Below the pieces are notes generated by a model. That model did no database searches and was not told where the DNA came from. It worked only from the letters and a program-made list of their open reading frames with translations. Made by a program: the position numbers and the translations under genes. DNA of 64,000 nucleotides, from the NCBI GenBank assembly GCA_963682175.1, contig OY821774.1, positions 42,484,201-42,548,200 on the forward strand, written 5' to 3'. The DNA is from Triglochin maritima. Lineage: Eukaryota > Streptophyta > Magnoliopsida > Alismatales > Juncaginaceae. Below are positions 1-11,467 of this stretch, one piece after another; within the stretch, counting starts at the first letter, position 1; every line of letters starts with the position of its first letter.

Positions 1-910
1 GGTCGACCGAGGACCTCGATCGGTCGACCGTTTGTCCATCTCTTGACAAACCCGAATCTCGTGTTGAAAAACGGTCGACCGCTAGACCTGTTTCGGTCGA
101 CCGAATATCCATTTGTTTGTCAACCCCGTAGTGCCTGGTACAAATCGGTCGACCGTTTCCTTTTAGGCGTTCGACCGATAACTTAAGTGTACCTAAGTCG
201 TAGCGTTGGGCGGTCGACCGTTGCTTAATCGGTCGACCAAACCTTGTGCAAAACTGCCAAACGGTCGACCGTTCTTCTCGTTTCGGTCGACCGATTTCAT
301 CCAGAATTGGGTCCTGCAGTTTCTGTTTTGAGTAATCACACTTCAACTCATACCCAATCAATCCCAACGGCTTTATTCTCTCTAATGACTATATAAGGAG
401 TTGTAAAACACATTTTAACACAACTCTCCTACTACAAACTTGTCCCAAACATTAGAGAGAATCCCAAACACTCAAAGCCTCAAATTTCCACACTTGGAAT
501 CAATTCCTTATTTCTACTCAGGTGTGCTCAAGATTTAGAGAGTGTTGTCCCACTGAATTGTTGTTGTCAAAGAAGCAAGGGTCTTGGTGAAAGCCCAAGA
601 CAAAGAGCATAGACTTCGATGAGAGCCCGAAGTGATCCTCTCGGTTTGTGAGAGGTGGAGCCAAGCTCGGCGAGGGTTGTTCGCGAGCTTGAAGATTTGT
701 AAATGCGTTCTCTCCTGGCCCGGAACGGGGAGTGGTTAGTGAAGTCGTGGGCGGAGCTCGGTGATCCGAGCGGAGCTTGCAAGAGAGGACTAAGACCCGG
801 GTGGGGTGCCGAACCTCTATAAAAATCCTACGACTTCCATTGTGGTTTGCATTATCTTTCTTTCTCTACTTTTGTTTGTTATTCCGCTGCGCATGTTCAT
901 TGCTTAATCA
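1..910 (+). mobile_element. Probable Copia-type LTR, 3' part (solo or truncated)
   Basis: No reading frame here looks coding. The first 300 bases hold about nine full or near copies of the palindrome CGGTCGACCG. A TATA box (TATATAAG) lies near 390, followed by a transcribed-looking leader, and the stretch ends near 870-910 with a CCGCTGCGCATG-type tail seen at the end of many plant Copia LTRs. This order (repeated enhancer-like motifs, TATA, U5-like tail) fits an LTR. No tRNA primer-binding site follows position 910 and no second LTR is seen, so it would be a solo or broken LTR. The family assignment is inference from general appearance; the left edge lies outside the window. Confidence 0.45.
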
Positions 911-1044
911 AGTAGAGAATTAGGATTAGCCTTAATTGTGGACCCATAGACCCACACGATCCTACATAATTGACATATAAAAGTAAAACTTTTAGAACAC
1001 ATTCCTTTCAGAAGGTCCACTACTGCGGTGGTCTTTGGAGGCAC

Positions 1045-1720
1045 GATTGTGATCAATTGAGAAGACTTTCTAGGGGAGTTCAAGAAGAAGTATTTTTCGC
1101 AGCACGTTCGTGATCCTTTGAGGCACGCATTGTGGCACTCCAGCAGGGAGATCTGAGCTTGGATCAATATATCTACAAGTTCAGCTCTCGAGAGAGATAC
1201 TGTGCGAAGATCTTTGTTACGCCTGAGCAGAGGGCGATGAAGTTTATTGAGGGACTTCGACAACCACTTTGGCGAGCAGTACCTACAAGTATGTCTCGGA
1301 CACTTGAGGATGCACATCGTAGTGCGATGACTTTGGATGTTGAGTACCCGAGTCGCATCCAGGAGAGTAGGGGCTTGACGACGATACAAATCAATTAGTG
1401 GGGGAGGAGGCGGTAGTTGCCGCGACAGGAGCCAACCTATGGGAAAATTTGGGGGTCGTCTTGAGAAGAAGCAGGGGTTAGCTGAGGGCAGTGTGAGTGA
1501 TATTTGTGGACGTTGTCTTCGTTCACACCTGAGACGAGAATGCGGTGTGGTGACTGATGGATACCTGAGTGTGGACATCTGGGTCACATGACACATGACT
1601 GCCCTGAGCATAGGGGATCAACTAGTGGTAGTGACAATATTGGTAGTGGCAGAGCAACGATGTCTTGCTCTAATTGCGAAAATTTGGGGCACTTTGCAAA
1701 AACGTGGTCAAACGGTTGGA
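1045..1720 (+). pseudogene. Ty3/Gypsy gag remnant with two zinc knuckles
   Basis: Decayed gag of a Ty3/Gypsy retrotransposon. The reading starts near 1045 (a FLGEFKKKYF-like segment), shifts frame near 1130, and continues to about 1398 with gag motifs such as LSLDQYIYKF and FIEGLRQPLW. Two CCHC zinc knuckles follow: one ends near 1605 (CGHLGHMTHDC) and the second lies near 1663-1710 (CSNCENLGHFAKTW), where the last cysteine has become tryptophan. At least one frameshift, stops between blocks, and no protease, reverse transcriptase or integrase downstream make this a dead fragment. The family is clear from the gag plus knuckle order; element boundaries are not visible. Confidence 0.7.
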
Positions 1721-3430
1721 TTGTTTTTTACTATACCAAATCTTGGATAATATCCAACAAAATTTGGACTTTGGGGTTTTATCACTTTCATATGTTATAA
1801 TGTTGTAGATCACATTATATCATGTAATATATTATCATATATAATGTCAAAACATTATACCCCATTATATATATGCATCTCATACGAATTTATTTATTAT
1901 TCTAACCATATCGTTTTTACAACACATTGATTTTATTATTTTACCACATATATATTATTTCATAACACATGAAACTTAATAAATCATATAAAATATAAAA
2001 TTATATTTCTTGTTTCCCAGTTTTGTGGTGTGACCTATAGGATGATTTATGTAATGTTGGCAATGATATAAAATATAGTATATCATAAAATATAAGCGGT
2101 ATCTAGCTACACATTATAGTTACCTAAATAATAAAGATGTTTTGCTCACTCGAACTAAACCCGATCAATTTAGTGATATGTAAAATATCAATTGTGCCTA
2201 TCATTTGCCTCATGATATTGAGACTATTATATAAAGTAGAAATGTGTTATCTTTGTATTATATATTCATTTATTGATCTCTAAAGCTAAATATAAATATG
2301 TAATTATACACAAGTTACGCTGTGCACATTATAATTTTGCTTTATCAATGGACCCACTAATATCATTACTCAAGTAAAGATGGGCAATGATAATCTTTTG
2401 ACGAACTATCTTTCCCAACAGAAGTCGTCTTCAACCAACTATTGTCTTTATCACTATGCTCATTGATAGTTTTTGACAACAATCAAATTGAACACTTCTC
2501 ATGTGAAAAGACATAAGTCTATCTTAGGATTCAGGACATAGTGAAAATATTAATAACACATAACACAATTTCATAATGTTTCATTTGCTAGGTCTATTCA
2601 ATATATAAAAGTAACTATTTTTCTCTTTTATATACTCGTGTCGTTTAATATTTGTAGATCTACAATACTCTTTAACAAACACAACAATCTTATCTCGGTA
2701 ATTAATTTTCAATATCAATTACCATGATTGTGAATAACTTTTGATTTATTTAAACCATTATCTTTTAGAACTCTACGATTAAGGATCAATAACCTCTTCC
2801 TTAACACTTCCAAGAGATGAATACATTAATCAAAGAACAAAATGTTTGACATATAAAAGTAAAACTTTTAGAACACATTCTTTTCAATGTTGTCTTGAAA
2901 TAAGCAGACCTAACCTGTCCAAGGTCGACGTAACCCGAGTTGAACAGTGATTTAAAGTGGCCTACTATGGCATCCTTTATACACTGTTTAGGTTAGGATC
3001 TTTGCCCATCTAAGATAAGAGAGGAAATTTGGTTTATCATTTTTCTAAAGTTAGTCCATTTGTGAAGAAAGTAGTGTTTTTGTCACATTTGTTTAACCAC
3101 TGGACACGTTGGCGTTGATTCCAATATCTCTCTTGGTCTTCCAAAATTTGGGCTTGTCGGACTTTTAGATTTAATGATTTGGATCTCGCGAAATTCGATA
3201 GAGATCGACCACCTTATTCAGTTTATCTAATTCCTATATCTTCCTTCCGATAACCTCTAGCTGCTTAGAGGGAGTTAAGTAGCTAGTTGCTTTGAAAACT
3301 CCTTAAAAGTCATTTTAACCTCTTTTAAAGTCTTTAAAAGGGGAATGTATTCATTGATACTATGATTTAAAATCCTATATCTGATTAAACAAAGATTCAT
3401 TTGAAACCTATTGATTTTAAAACCGACAAG
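1720..3430. other. AT-rich intergenic stretch without genes
   Basis: AT-rich sequence with no convincing reading frame. The one visible structure is a 41-base segment at 2846-2886 that repeats 970-1010 with one mismatch. Near 3240-3420 there is a low-complexity stretch of AAAGTC/CTTTAAA repeats. Nothing else is recognisable. Confidence 0.5.
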
Positions 3431-3478
3431 GGGAGGGTCTTCAAGACTCTTGGGTCGAGTCGAGAAGTATGGGATTGT

Positions 3479-4048
3479 CTATTTGTGATTAGATTGTCCA
3501 TGTTTTGAGATTAACTTATTAAATCGCCTAGAGTTGGGATGTATTATTGTAGAGGAAGGCTTGTTCATGTCCAAGTGGTCCCGCATGAGATTGAAATCTC
3601 CTACGATAAGCAAGGAGGTTCCAAAAGAAAGAGCCATGCTTGAGAGACCACTCAGAATTAATCGCTTCTGGTGGACAAGACAAGGCTCACACACACATGA
3701 GCCAAAATGTGGTACCATAGTGCGATAGGTCCAGAAATAGGTTTTTAGATTTAGAGCAAGAATTCAATACAGAAATGGAACTCGAGTTCTATCCTATCAA
3801 AATTCCACCCGAAGTCCCAAAAGAGGGGACAAACGACCAGTCGTCGAGTCTTAACACCCAAAGATTTTGAGATGGTTAGGAGACAATGATTCCCATTTTG
3901 TCTCTTGCAGTAGGATAATATCTACTTTGGATTGGTGAACTATATTCCTAACTGATCTACGTTTGGCACTAATATTAGGGCATCTAATATTCCAAGTTAA
4001 TACTTTCGTTATGTAAGGGTGCAATCTATATATATTGCGTGAAACCAC
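3479..4048 (-). pseudogene. LINE apurinic endonuclease domain remnant
   Basis: On the minus strand, 4048-3851 reads into the typical start of a LINE ORF2 endonuclease (LTWNIR, then IILLQETKW, where the Glu of the ETK motif is a catalytic residue). After broken sequence, 3718-3479 continues with LLIVGDFNLM, the GDFN motif of the same APE-type endonuclease. The two blocks are out of frame with each other and separated by about 130 bases. No reverse transcriptase follows on the minus strand. A further minus-strand open stretch at about 4250-4070 lies upstream but is not recognised. The element is long dead. Confidence 0.65.
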
Positions 4049-4329
4049 AATCTAATTTTAATGATATTGCTAACTCACATGATGTGGAGATAATTTCTCC
4101 AAATCAAAATCAAATGAATGTTTATGGTGGTGTTTTGGCACATTGTCAAAGGTGGCCTGAGCGATATCTTGGTTCGGTAGGTAAATAGAATTAAGCATGC
4201 AAAATGATTGAAATTGTTCGATTGAGTCCCAAATAAAAGGATCAGGAAGGTCAGGGCCGATAACCTTTGAAGGTCAGTTGGAAGGTGAGAAAGTGTGATC
4301 CAGTGGGTCACATTTATCCTCACTGATAT

Positions 4330-5340
4330 CAGAGTCGCATATAGTATTATAAACCTATCTAGGCCTGTTAAAATTGAGACGATGATGTTTAGGAGGAAGA
4401 AGAGAAAGTGATGTTTGTATTATGTTTTGAATGTTTGATTACATGAGTATTTATACATAGATTAGTAGCCGTTTTGGCTTTATTTATTGTTTGGCATGGA
4501 GATACCAAACGATTATCTTGGGTATGCTACATGATGCTTTGGTAAACTCCATAATTAATGTCTCCAACGGTCATTTTCTTTAACAAGGCCGGTTAATAAC
4601 TATATGCTCTGAGCTTAATGCATTCACCCTCGTAAGCAGAGATAAATTAAAGTTCTTGCTAATCCTATGTGTGCCGCTTAAAGGAAGATTTAAATGCGAA
4701 AGAGGGGAAGAAGGAATGTTACCTTCCATATCCATTGGGCTCCATTGGTTGTGTACATGTCAACACATTGGTTGTGTAAGTGTCACACAGAGCCTAGTTC
4801 AACATATCTAGAATCACGAGCTGTGTACATGGAGAACCCCAACTTTGAGGGAGTAGAGAACACTTCAATAGATGAATTTGGAATGACTCCATCACGAAGT
4901 AAAGCGTTAGGTTTTGCCGATTAAGCTTGATTTCTCTCAGAGATTTGTGGAGTTGCCTATTGAAGGTTAATTAGAGGCTGCTGCCGTCTACCCTTCGAGT
5001 GTCCACCAACTTAGGCATTGTAAAGTCCAGTGGGATAGTTGGTGGGATATTTGTACTAGGGATGTTGTTGACCATCTGCACGAAATACCCCATCATGAGC
5101 CCAACAGAGGAGGAGGTTTGTGCAAAAGTAGAGCTTCAACAATTCACGACTTGAGGGTTCCCCAAGCAGAAATGATTCAGAAAAGTCCCAACAGATAAAA
5201 GGTTAGAAAATCGAACGTGGCAAGATCGTGCCAGTTGGGGCATTTGGTACGACATAGCAGGAAATGAGCCTTATATTTTTCATGACCTCATCAAATCAGT
5301 TAATGCAGGATATCAATGCCTCGAGGATTGGCCATCAATT
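4330..5340. other. Intergenic stretch, nothing recognised
   Basis: A short plus-strand open frame at 4694-4924 has no recognisable motif and unremarkable composition. I see no RNA gene, repeat array or transposon end in this stretch. Confidence 0.4.
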
Positions 5341-5344
5341 CTTG

Positions 5345-5985
5345 GGTGGTGAGTAATAGATCTGACAATTTTACATGAAACACAGAAATGCGACACAAAC
5401 ATGATACAAAAAAATCCCATTTGGGTTAGGGGTTTTTGTGTTTTGAGTCGTCTTCGTGTCTCATATATTAGACACGAAATGGTTTCGTATTTTGCATTTG
5501 GATTTATGAAAATACCTGAAAGTACATGATACTATAATTGTGATAAAAAATAGAAGACAACAATGTGTGTTGACAACAATGTGTAGTATCTCTATTTCAA
5601 ACCCGATTAGATTTTTATTTTATTGTTTTATTAAATATCACTCCACCAACCAACATTACATGTTATTTTTGCATTCTGTTAAATATAACCTTATTTTAAG
5701 TGAGTGTTGCAGTGGTCACGAAACTTTAGTCCCACATTGGGCATGAGGTAAATGCCTTAGACATTTGCACCTATAAAAGCAGAACCACCACCACTCGTTC
5801 AATCCACTAAATCTCATGCTTGCCTCTACTACTTGGGAGAACTTCTTATCTCAACTTAAGGTTGTTGAGTTCGAGGTGGTTCGAGTTTATGATTTGCCCC
5901 ATTAATAATGATTTTTTGTGTATATTTGTGTCGTTTCGTGTTTACACAAAATGAAACGGGTAGTGTTTGCGTTCTCTAGTTGGTA
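5345..5985. repeat. CGTGTC/ACACGA-rich dispersed repeat, interrupted
   Basis: Both ends (5380-5500 and 5915-5985) are built from words such as TTTCGTGTC and ACACGAAAT, the same vocabulary as the repeat at 18,925-19,420. The middle (about 5505-5900) is unlike the ends and contains the promoter-like module at 5729-5778, which suggests that another element inserted into this one. I could not identify clean termini or a target duplication. Confidence 0.4.
5729..5778 (+). promoter_or_regulatory. USE-like box plus TATA, snRNA-promoter-like spacing
   Basis: GTCCCACATTG (5729-5739) resembles the plant snRNA upstream sequence element (RTCCCACATCG). TATAAAAG starts at 5772, 32 bases after the box, close to the spacing known for Pol II-transcribed plant snRNA genes. 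The sequence after 5800 does not match the U1, U2, U4 or U5 start sequences I know. Similar TCCCACAT boxes also occur in plant LTR/TRIM promoters, so an LTR-borne promoter is equally possible. Confidence 0.3.
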
Positions 5986-6699
5986 TCGATCTTCTAAATC
6001 CTTCCAACTTACGACGAACAGAAGGATGAATTGTGAAACACAATAATACTTCGGGGGAGAAGGCGGGTCCAGAAATTTTCGAAGGGGGATCCAAAAATTA
6101 ACTTTAGTTAAAAATATATATGCAAATCAACAACCGTGACAAAATCCATCGATTTCAGTTAATAATATTTGAAACCTTGAATTCACGACAAAAAAGATCA
6201 TAACATCAAATTATCAACTCGATTTGGATGTTGGGGTGATGAGGTTACCCCAATTTGATGTTTTGATGTCCAAAATTAAGAGAAAAACAAAAATGAGGAA
6301 TAAGAACCAAAGTAGTAGTCTTGAGATTAGGAATTTAGGTCGTTAGTGTGGCTTCATCTTGTGGAAGTATTAACAAAAGGAAAATGCTAGAGGGGCTCCA
6401 TTTTGGGCTCCAAGCTCTCAATCTTCCATCAAGTGGATGCAAAGATAATTTCATCTACTTGTAGGTTGTCACGTCGTATGTTTTGGGCAATTTACAATCA
6501 ATCCCCCAACTTATGTCAAATTAATCCAAACCACGAATCCCTCGTGTGCACATTATTATTTAAATGGTTGTAATCATTACTATTGTTTAAAGTACATACC
6601 CACGTGCAAATCACATTTTCTCCCTATTGTTTAATGAATAAATAGTTGTAATCATCATCTTCTCTCACCACATTTAATGCAAGGTGATGGTGATGGCAA

Positions 6700-8040
6700 C
6701 CTTCTACACCTATATTAATATCTGGATATCGTAATCAAATATTTGGATATCCAATTATTCAGATATAGATTGGTAATGTGTCTACACCTACAAAAACTTG
6801 TATCATCACTATTCCAGACATATAAGTTACCAGTTAACTTGTATCATCATTTTCATTTGCACACACTATTGTCCATTCCTAACCAGATATATTGTCTTAC
6901 GCTTGTGTTTGCTGGACAAGTCAAACATGTATGAACATAAAATGTATAAATCCAGAAGAGATATCGTAATCAAATGCTATAATGAAATCCAGACATAACT
7001 TCGAAAATATTTGACAAAATATCACATTCTCTCACCACATAATGCAAGGTGATGGTGGATAAGTTTCAACCTTTTTGGTTTTGCTTCTCCCAGAAAAGGT
7101 ACCATGGGTAACTGTCTTTGTCTGGGCATACATATGAGGTATCAAATAGTTAGACAATGCACAATTAGCTTGCATCATCACTTATCCAGACATATATCAC
7201 CCAACATTCCAAATCAGTATGAGGTATGCAAATATATAAGGTGTATATTTATTTGTCTGGATATAAATTAACAAGTTTATGAAACTGATTACTGGCGACA
7301 CCAAAAAGTAATCAGATTTATCTATTGTATTTGATCAAGATATATCCACATAAATATCCAGAGTTATTACAAAACACCCAAACATCTATGGAACTTTAAA
7401 ACATTTAATCCGAACATATACAACATCATAAAAAAAACTCATCCAGACACAACATATGATTATACCAAGATGAACATTAAAAACATCAAATAAAATGTTA
7501 TCACACAAAACAGTAAACATATCAAATTTCATAAAATTAAACAAATTTTTTAAACAAATCTGCATATCTACATACACACACATTCACACAAATATCCAGA
7601 TATCAACGTATCAGATGTCCAGATATCAAGTATGTACTTATTTATGCTCTCACTCAACTTCTATCCAGCAAAAAACCAATGCAATTTTATGCGAGACATG
7701 TCTTACAAAATCAATAACCACATAAAAATACTACTAAATAATCATAAAAAAATATGTCCACAAGCCAAAGGATGAGGATGATGAAAGTTGGAGGACGCTG
7801 AAGGAGGAGGTCGGAAGAGGAAGACGACGAGGAGGCGTGATAGGATTCCGGCGAGGAATCCGATCAAAATAAGAAGTCACCGGTTGAAGACGGGAAATAA
7901 TGCTCTGGACTTTGTCTCGACAAATCTGGACGGCTGGACTACTCTCGCTTGTTTGGACAAATTTGGACGGCTGGACTGCTCCAGCTCGTCTGGACAAACC
8001 TGGACGTCGGACTTCGTCTGGATAAATCTGGATGGCTGAA
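6700..8040. repeat. Region rich in TCCAGAYAT / TCTGGAYA words
   Basis: From 6700 to 7720 short words such as ATCCAGACATA and ATATCCAGATATC recur at irregular intervals. From 7910 to 8035 the complementary word appears as a degenerate tandem array (TCTGGACAAATCTGGACGG-like, about four units of some 30 bases). Opposite orientations at the two sides would fit subterminal repeats of one large non-autonomous transposon, but I could not find its ends. No coding sequence is recognised. Confidence 0.35.
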
Positions 8041-8044
8041 CTAA

Positions 8045-8300
8045 CGACACTTATCAAGGCGGAGGCCGGAGGAGGACGAAGGTGTGAGGAGGTCTGAGGA
8101 TGACATTAAAGGAAGACGCCAGAGGAGGATGAATATCAGAGGAGGACGATGAGGAGGAGACCGGAGGAGGAGGAGTTCGGAGGGTGGCAGAGGACGCTAG
8201 AGGAGGAGGAGGCCAGAGAATGCCGCAAGAGGAGGAGGTCGGAGGAAGAGGATGGTGGGAGGAGGAGGGAGGAGGATGTGGAAGGAGGGAGGAGTGAGAA
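8045..8300 (+). repeat. Purine-rich GGA/GAG low-complexity tract
   Basis: An almost uninterrupted run of GGAGGA, GAGGAC and AGGAGG words on the plus strand. Open frames through it are compositional artefacts. Confidence 0.7.
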
Positions 8301-9220
8301 GGAAATGATTTTGAAATTTGAATTGTAATGAGAAAGAAAAATGTTTATTTTAAAGGAATATTTGTGGTTTAGACTTGAATATTATAATTATTTCAATTAA
8401 AATGGAAATTTTGCATAACCAACCACCTCCACTATTGGAAATAGTTAGGCCAATTTGGAGTACATATATCACTACTCCGAAAGGAAAGATAATGAGTATT
8501 TTAACGAAGGGGCTCTCTGGACCTTTTGGGCTCAACATAAGTCTACCCTTGGGGGAGGGGGTGTGGAGCACAAATATATCGTTTTAAAGTTCACGGGAGG
8601 TATGTAAAACGAGAGTGTAATTCAGATGACAAATTATATTTTACTCTTATTAATAAATTAACACCTTAAAGATGCAAAATGCAACATTATTGTATTCAGA
8701 ATCAGTTTATTGGCAGAAAATTTTCCGATCGTGCAAAATCTCAGGTTCAATTATTAATAGTGGTAATTGATTTACTTAAGATTTTTTTTACAGGAGATGC
8801 AATTAGAATTGTGTATTTTTATGTCTATTTGCAAAAAAAGAATTGTTTTCACACTGATATCCTGTGTTTTACTTTTTTAGCATTCATATTCTCTAAAATA
8901 GTAACAATTGTTAATTGTAATTAACCTAAGTCTATTTATTCCTTGTTAACTTTCAAATAAGACATGTTTTGCATTCAAATTTGTAAAATTCATCGTTTCT
9001 TTCTTTTATGCCCAAGGGTATGAATATTAGGTATTTCGGATTTAAGGTTGTAAAAAACTAGTTTGTTGTTGAGTCTGGAATCAAGAACGCCCATATCCAC
9101 AATGCGAAAGATTAGCTTTGAGTTTTGTGCACAGACTGAATTTCTTATTATGCTTGTATCATTCGGCTAGCCAGAGACAATGACAATATCTCTTGGTCGG
9201 ATTCTGCCATCCAAACATAT
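8300..9220. other. Intergenic stretch, nothing recognised
   Basis: AT-rich, with small open frames that carry no motif. A block near 8505-8540 (AAGGGGCTCTCTGG...TTTTGGGCTC) resembles one near 6390-6410 in direct orientation; its meaning is unclear. Confidence 0.4.
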
Positions 9221-9224
9221 TCTC

Positions 9225-9672
9225 AGGTTGTGTTTGGATGTGATATTTGTGAAGACAATGAACTTTTCGGTTGATCTCATGATTTAATAATGACGTTTTT
9301 GTATTTAACATGTTCGGACAAACATGTTACTTCAAAATAAGATATTTTATTAGTTTATCAATTTGTAATTGTATTCAAATCATAGAAACCACATAATATT
9401 GTGCATAAAATCACGTGTGAAACATAATATTAATATTTTGTATTAATTTGGATAACTAAAGTTAGAAAAAGTCGTGTGGAATTTCGAAATTCCACATCTC
9501 AGTATGAAATTTGGTTTTGATAATTTTTATATAAATGTGTAATTTAAAATGCCATGAAAAAATTACAAATTCCAGCATAATCTCAACCAAGTATGGTAGT
9601 TACAAATGTGACGTTTTAAATTTCACCATCACATAAAATTCCAGGTTGAAATAAGACACCCAAACACAACCT
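9225..9672. mobile_element. MITE-like element with GGTTGTGTTTGG inverted ends
   Basis: The left end reads AGGTTGTGTTTGGATGT (from 9225) and the right end, read on the other strand, AGGTTGTGTTTGGGTGT (to 9672). Such GGTNTGTTTGG termini are common in plant PIF/Tourist and hAT MITEs. The interior is AT-rich and noncoding. I find no clear target duplication, so the superfamily is open. Confidence 0.45.
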
Positions 9673-9679
9673 TAAGTAA

Positions 9680-10890
9680 TTAATAAATTAGGTTGTCGGT
9701 AGTGGCACCATGTCTCATAGAGAGTCGTAGAATTTTTATTTTGATTAGTGTAAGCCTATATTTCTTCACCACAAGAAATTAGTCGGCGTGTTTTTTCATG
9801 AACATGTATTGAGACTTCATCGGTTGATTAATCTGATATGATATCATATAAAATTTGTTTACCACTACTTTTAAACCCAGTTACATTGGTAAGAAATGGC
9901 GAAAACAACTTTGTTTCAGAATAATATAATGTTTTAGTTTTTTGCAATATGAAGGGCAAACATGACCCAATATTCTTAGTGTTTACATATTGATATAATG
10001 AATTGCATAGGATCGACAATCATTTGCATGAGTGATGGAGATTATTTTCTCTTTATCTCCATGTAGTCCCTAAGTTTATCAACTTTTTCTGTTGCTATGT
10101 AAATTTTCTTGACCCACTGGTTCCTTAATCTAAGTATCTTGATAAGAGATGACAAAGATAATTAACTTCATAGCATAAAGTGTGACAATATTTTAGTTTT
10201 GGGCATTATCTCCAAGCCTATCCTCATGCCTAAACTCCTCAACCAATCCAATCACTTTCCGAACAAAACCACGACTATTTCAGTTTACATCGATTCAAGC
10301 ATTCATAGCAACTAATCATTTGACAAAGAAATCCACAACCACTCACTCACTCACATGAAGAGTGATCTTTAAGACAAATCATGCGATATTTATATAACAA
10401 CAACAACAACAACAATAACAAAAGGATGTGTTCTATCTTTCCTTTAGGGCAGTTGCGTAACAGATGAAATCAAAACAGTGGTTGCATATTTGCATGCTAT
10501 TTGAAGTAGTTGGTGATGTTTGATTTGACGCAATCAGTTTTCTAACTTCCGCGCATGATTTGTTCTGCGATGTGTTCCACAGTGGACAAATATGTGCATG
10601 ATAGATGTGTATTTGTCGTGTGATAGATATGCATATGTCCCGTACGAGACATATGTGTATTTGTTGAGAGAAAAATATGTATTTATCGAGGGAATAATGT
10701 ATTTACCTTTCAAATGTAATTTTCTAAAAACCACGTTTTACGGTAATACAAAGAAAAACTTTGCTGAATTGGAAAATCAAGCGTCACGTAAACTAAACGG
10801 CATTTTTAAATACAAATGGACAAAGATCAAGAATCAGGATAAAGTTGACGACTGATGTCATCTCTAGTTGACTTTGCACCGACCGAAATA
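9680..10890. other. Intergenic stretch with ACA microsatellite
   Basis: No gene is recognised. A short (ACA)n microsatellite sits near 10,397-10,421. Around 10,630-10,655 an inverted repeat (CATATGTC ... GACATATG around CGTACG) is embedded in TATTTGT/ATATGT-rich sequence. Confidence 0.4.
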
Positions 10891-10901
10891 ATGGATGGAA
10901 C

Positions 10902-11180
10902 TAGGGCTGTGCATTGATCGGGTCAAACCGGTCAACCGGACCGGACCGGTCGGTCCGGGTTCGGTCTGGAAATTTTTGAAAAAATCCGGTCCGGTTCGGG
11001 TTTCGGTCCGGACCGGTCCAATTTTTTTTTTAAAATTTAAGGTAAAAAATCGGGTTTTTGGACCGGACCGGACCGGTCCGGTCTTCGGTCCGACTTTTCG
11101 AATTTTTTCCGGTCCGGTCCGGTTTTCGGTCCGGACCTAAATTTTTTTTCCAGTCCGGTCCGGATCGATGCTCAGCCCTA
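10902..11180. mobile_element. hAT-type MITE with exact 8-bp target duplication
   Basis: The element begins TAGGGCTGTGCAT and ends ATGCTCAGCCCTA, giving inverted ends of about 13 bases with small mismatches. It is flanked by the perfect 8-bp direct repeat GATGGAAC (10,894-10,901 and 11,181-11,188). An 8-bp duplication and a TAGGG start are diagnostic of hAT elements. The 279-bp interior is noncoding and made of GGACCGG/CCGGTCC words in both orientations, so it can fold on itself. A related GGTCCGGTCCGGACC fragment lies near 62,090-62,145. Confidence 0.9.
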
Positions 11181-11467
11181 GATGGAACAAAGCATAAGCT
11201 AATTAAGTCCAAACCTTTTAGTTTCTAATATGGAAAAGTTCGACTTTAATCGGATAAGTTCTTTTGGTGTCTGATTCCAAGTTCCAAGAATATGCTCCCA
11301 GAAAAGTTCGGATTACTGTTCTGAATTGCTATTCGTCGTCGTAAAACTACTTAAATCGCCCGTAAGATTACCATTTTGCCCCTCTGCCCTTTCTACTAAT
11401 ATAACTCCTCATTTCACTCTTTTAACAAAACTTTCTCTTCATATCACACTTTTATTCACCAAAGAGA

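Noticed and set aside
904..1611. 235-codon minus-strand frame
   Set aside because: It is the antisense of the Gypsy gag fragment, which has recognisable gag and zinc-knuckle motifs on the plus strand.
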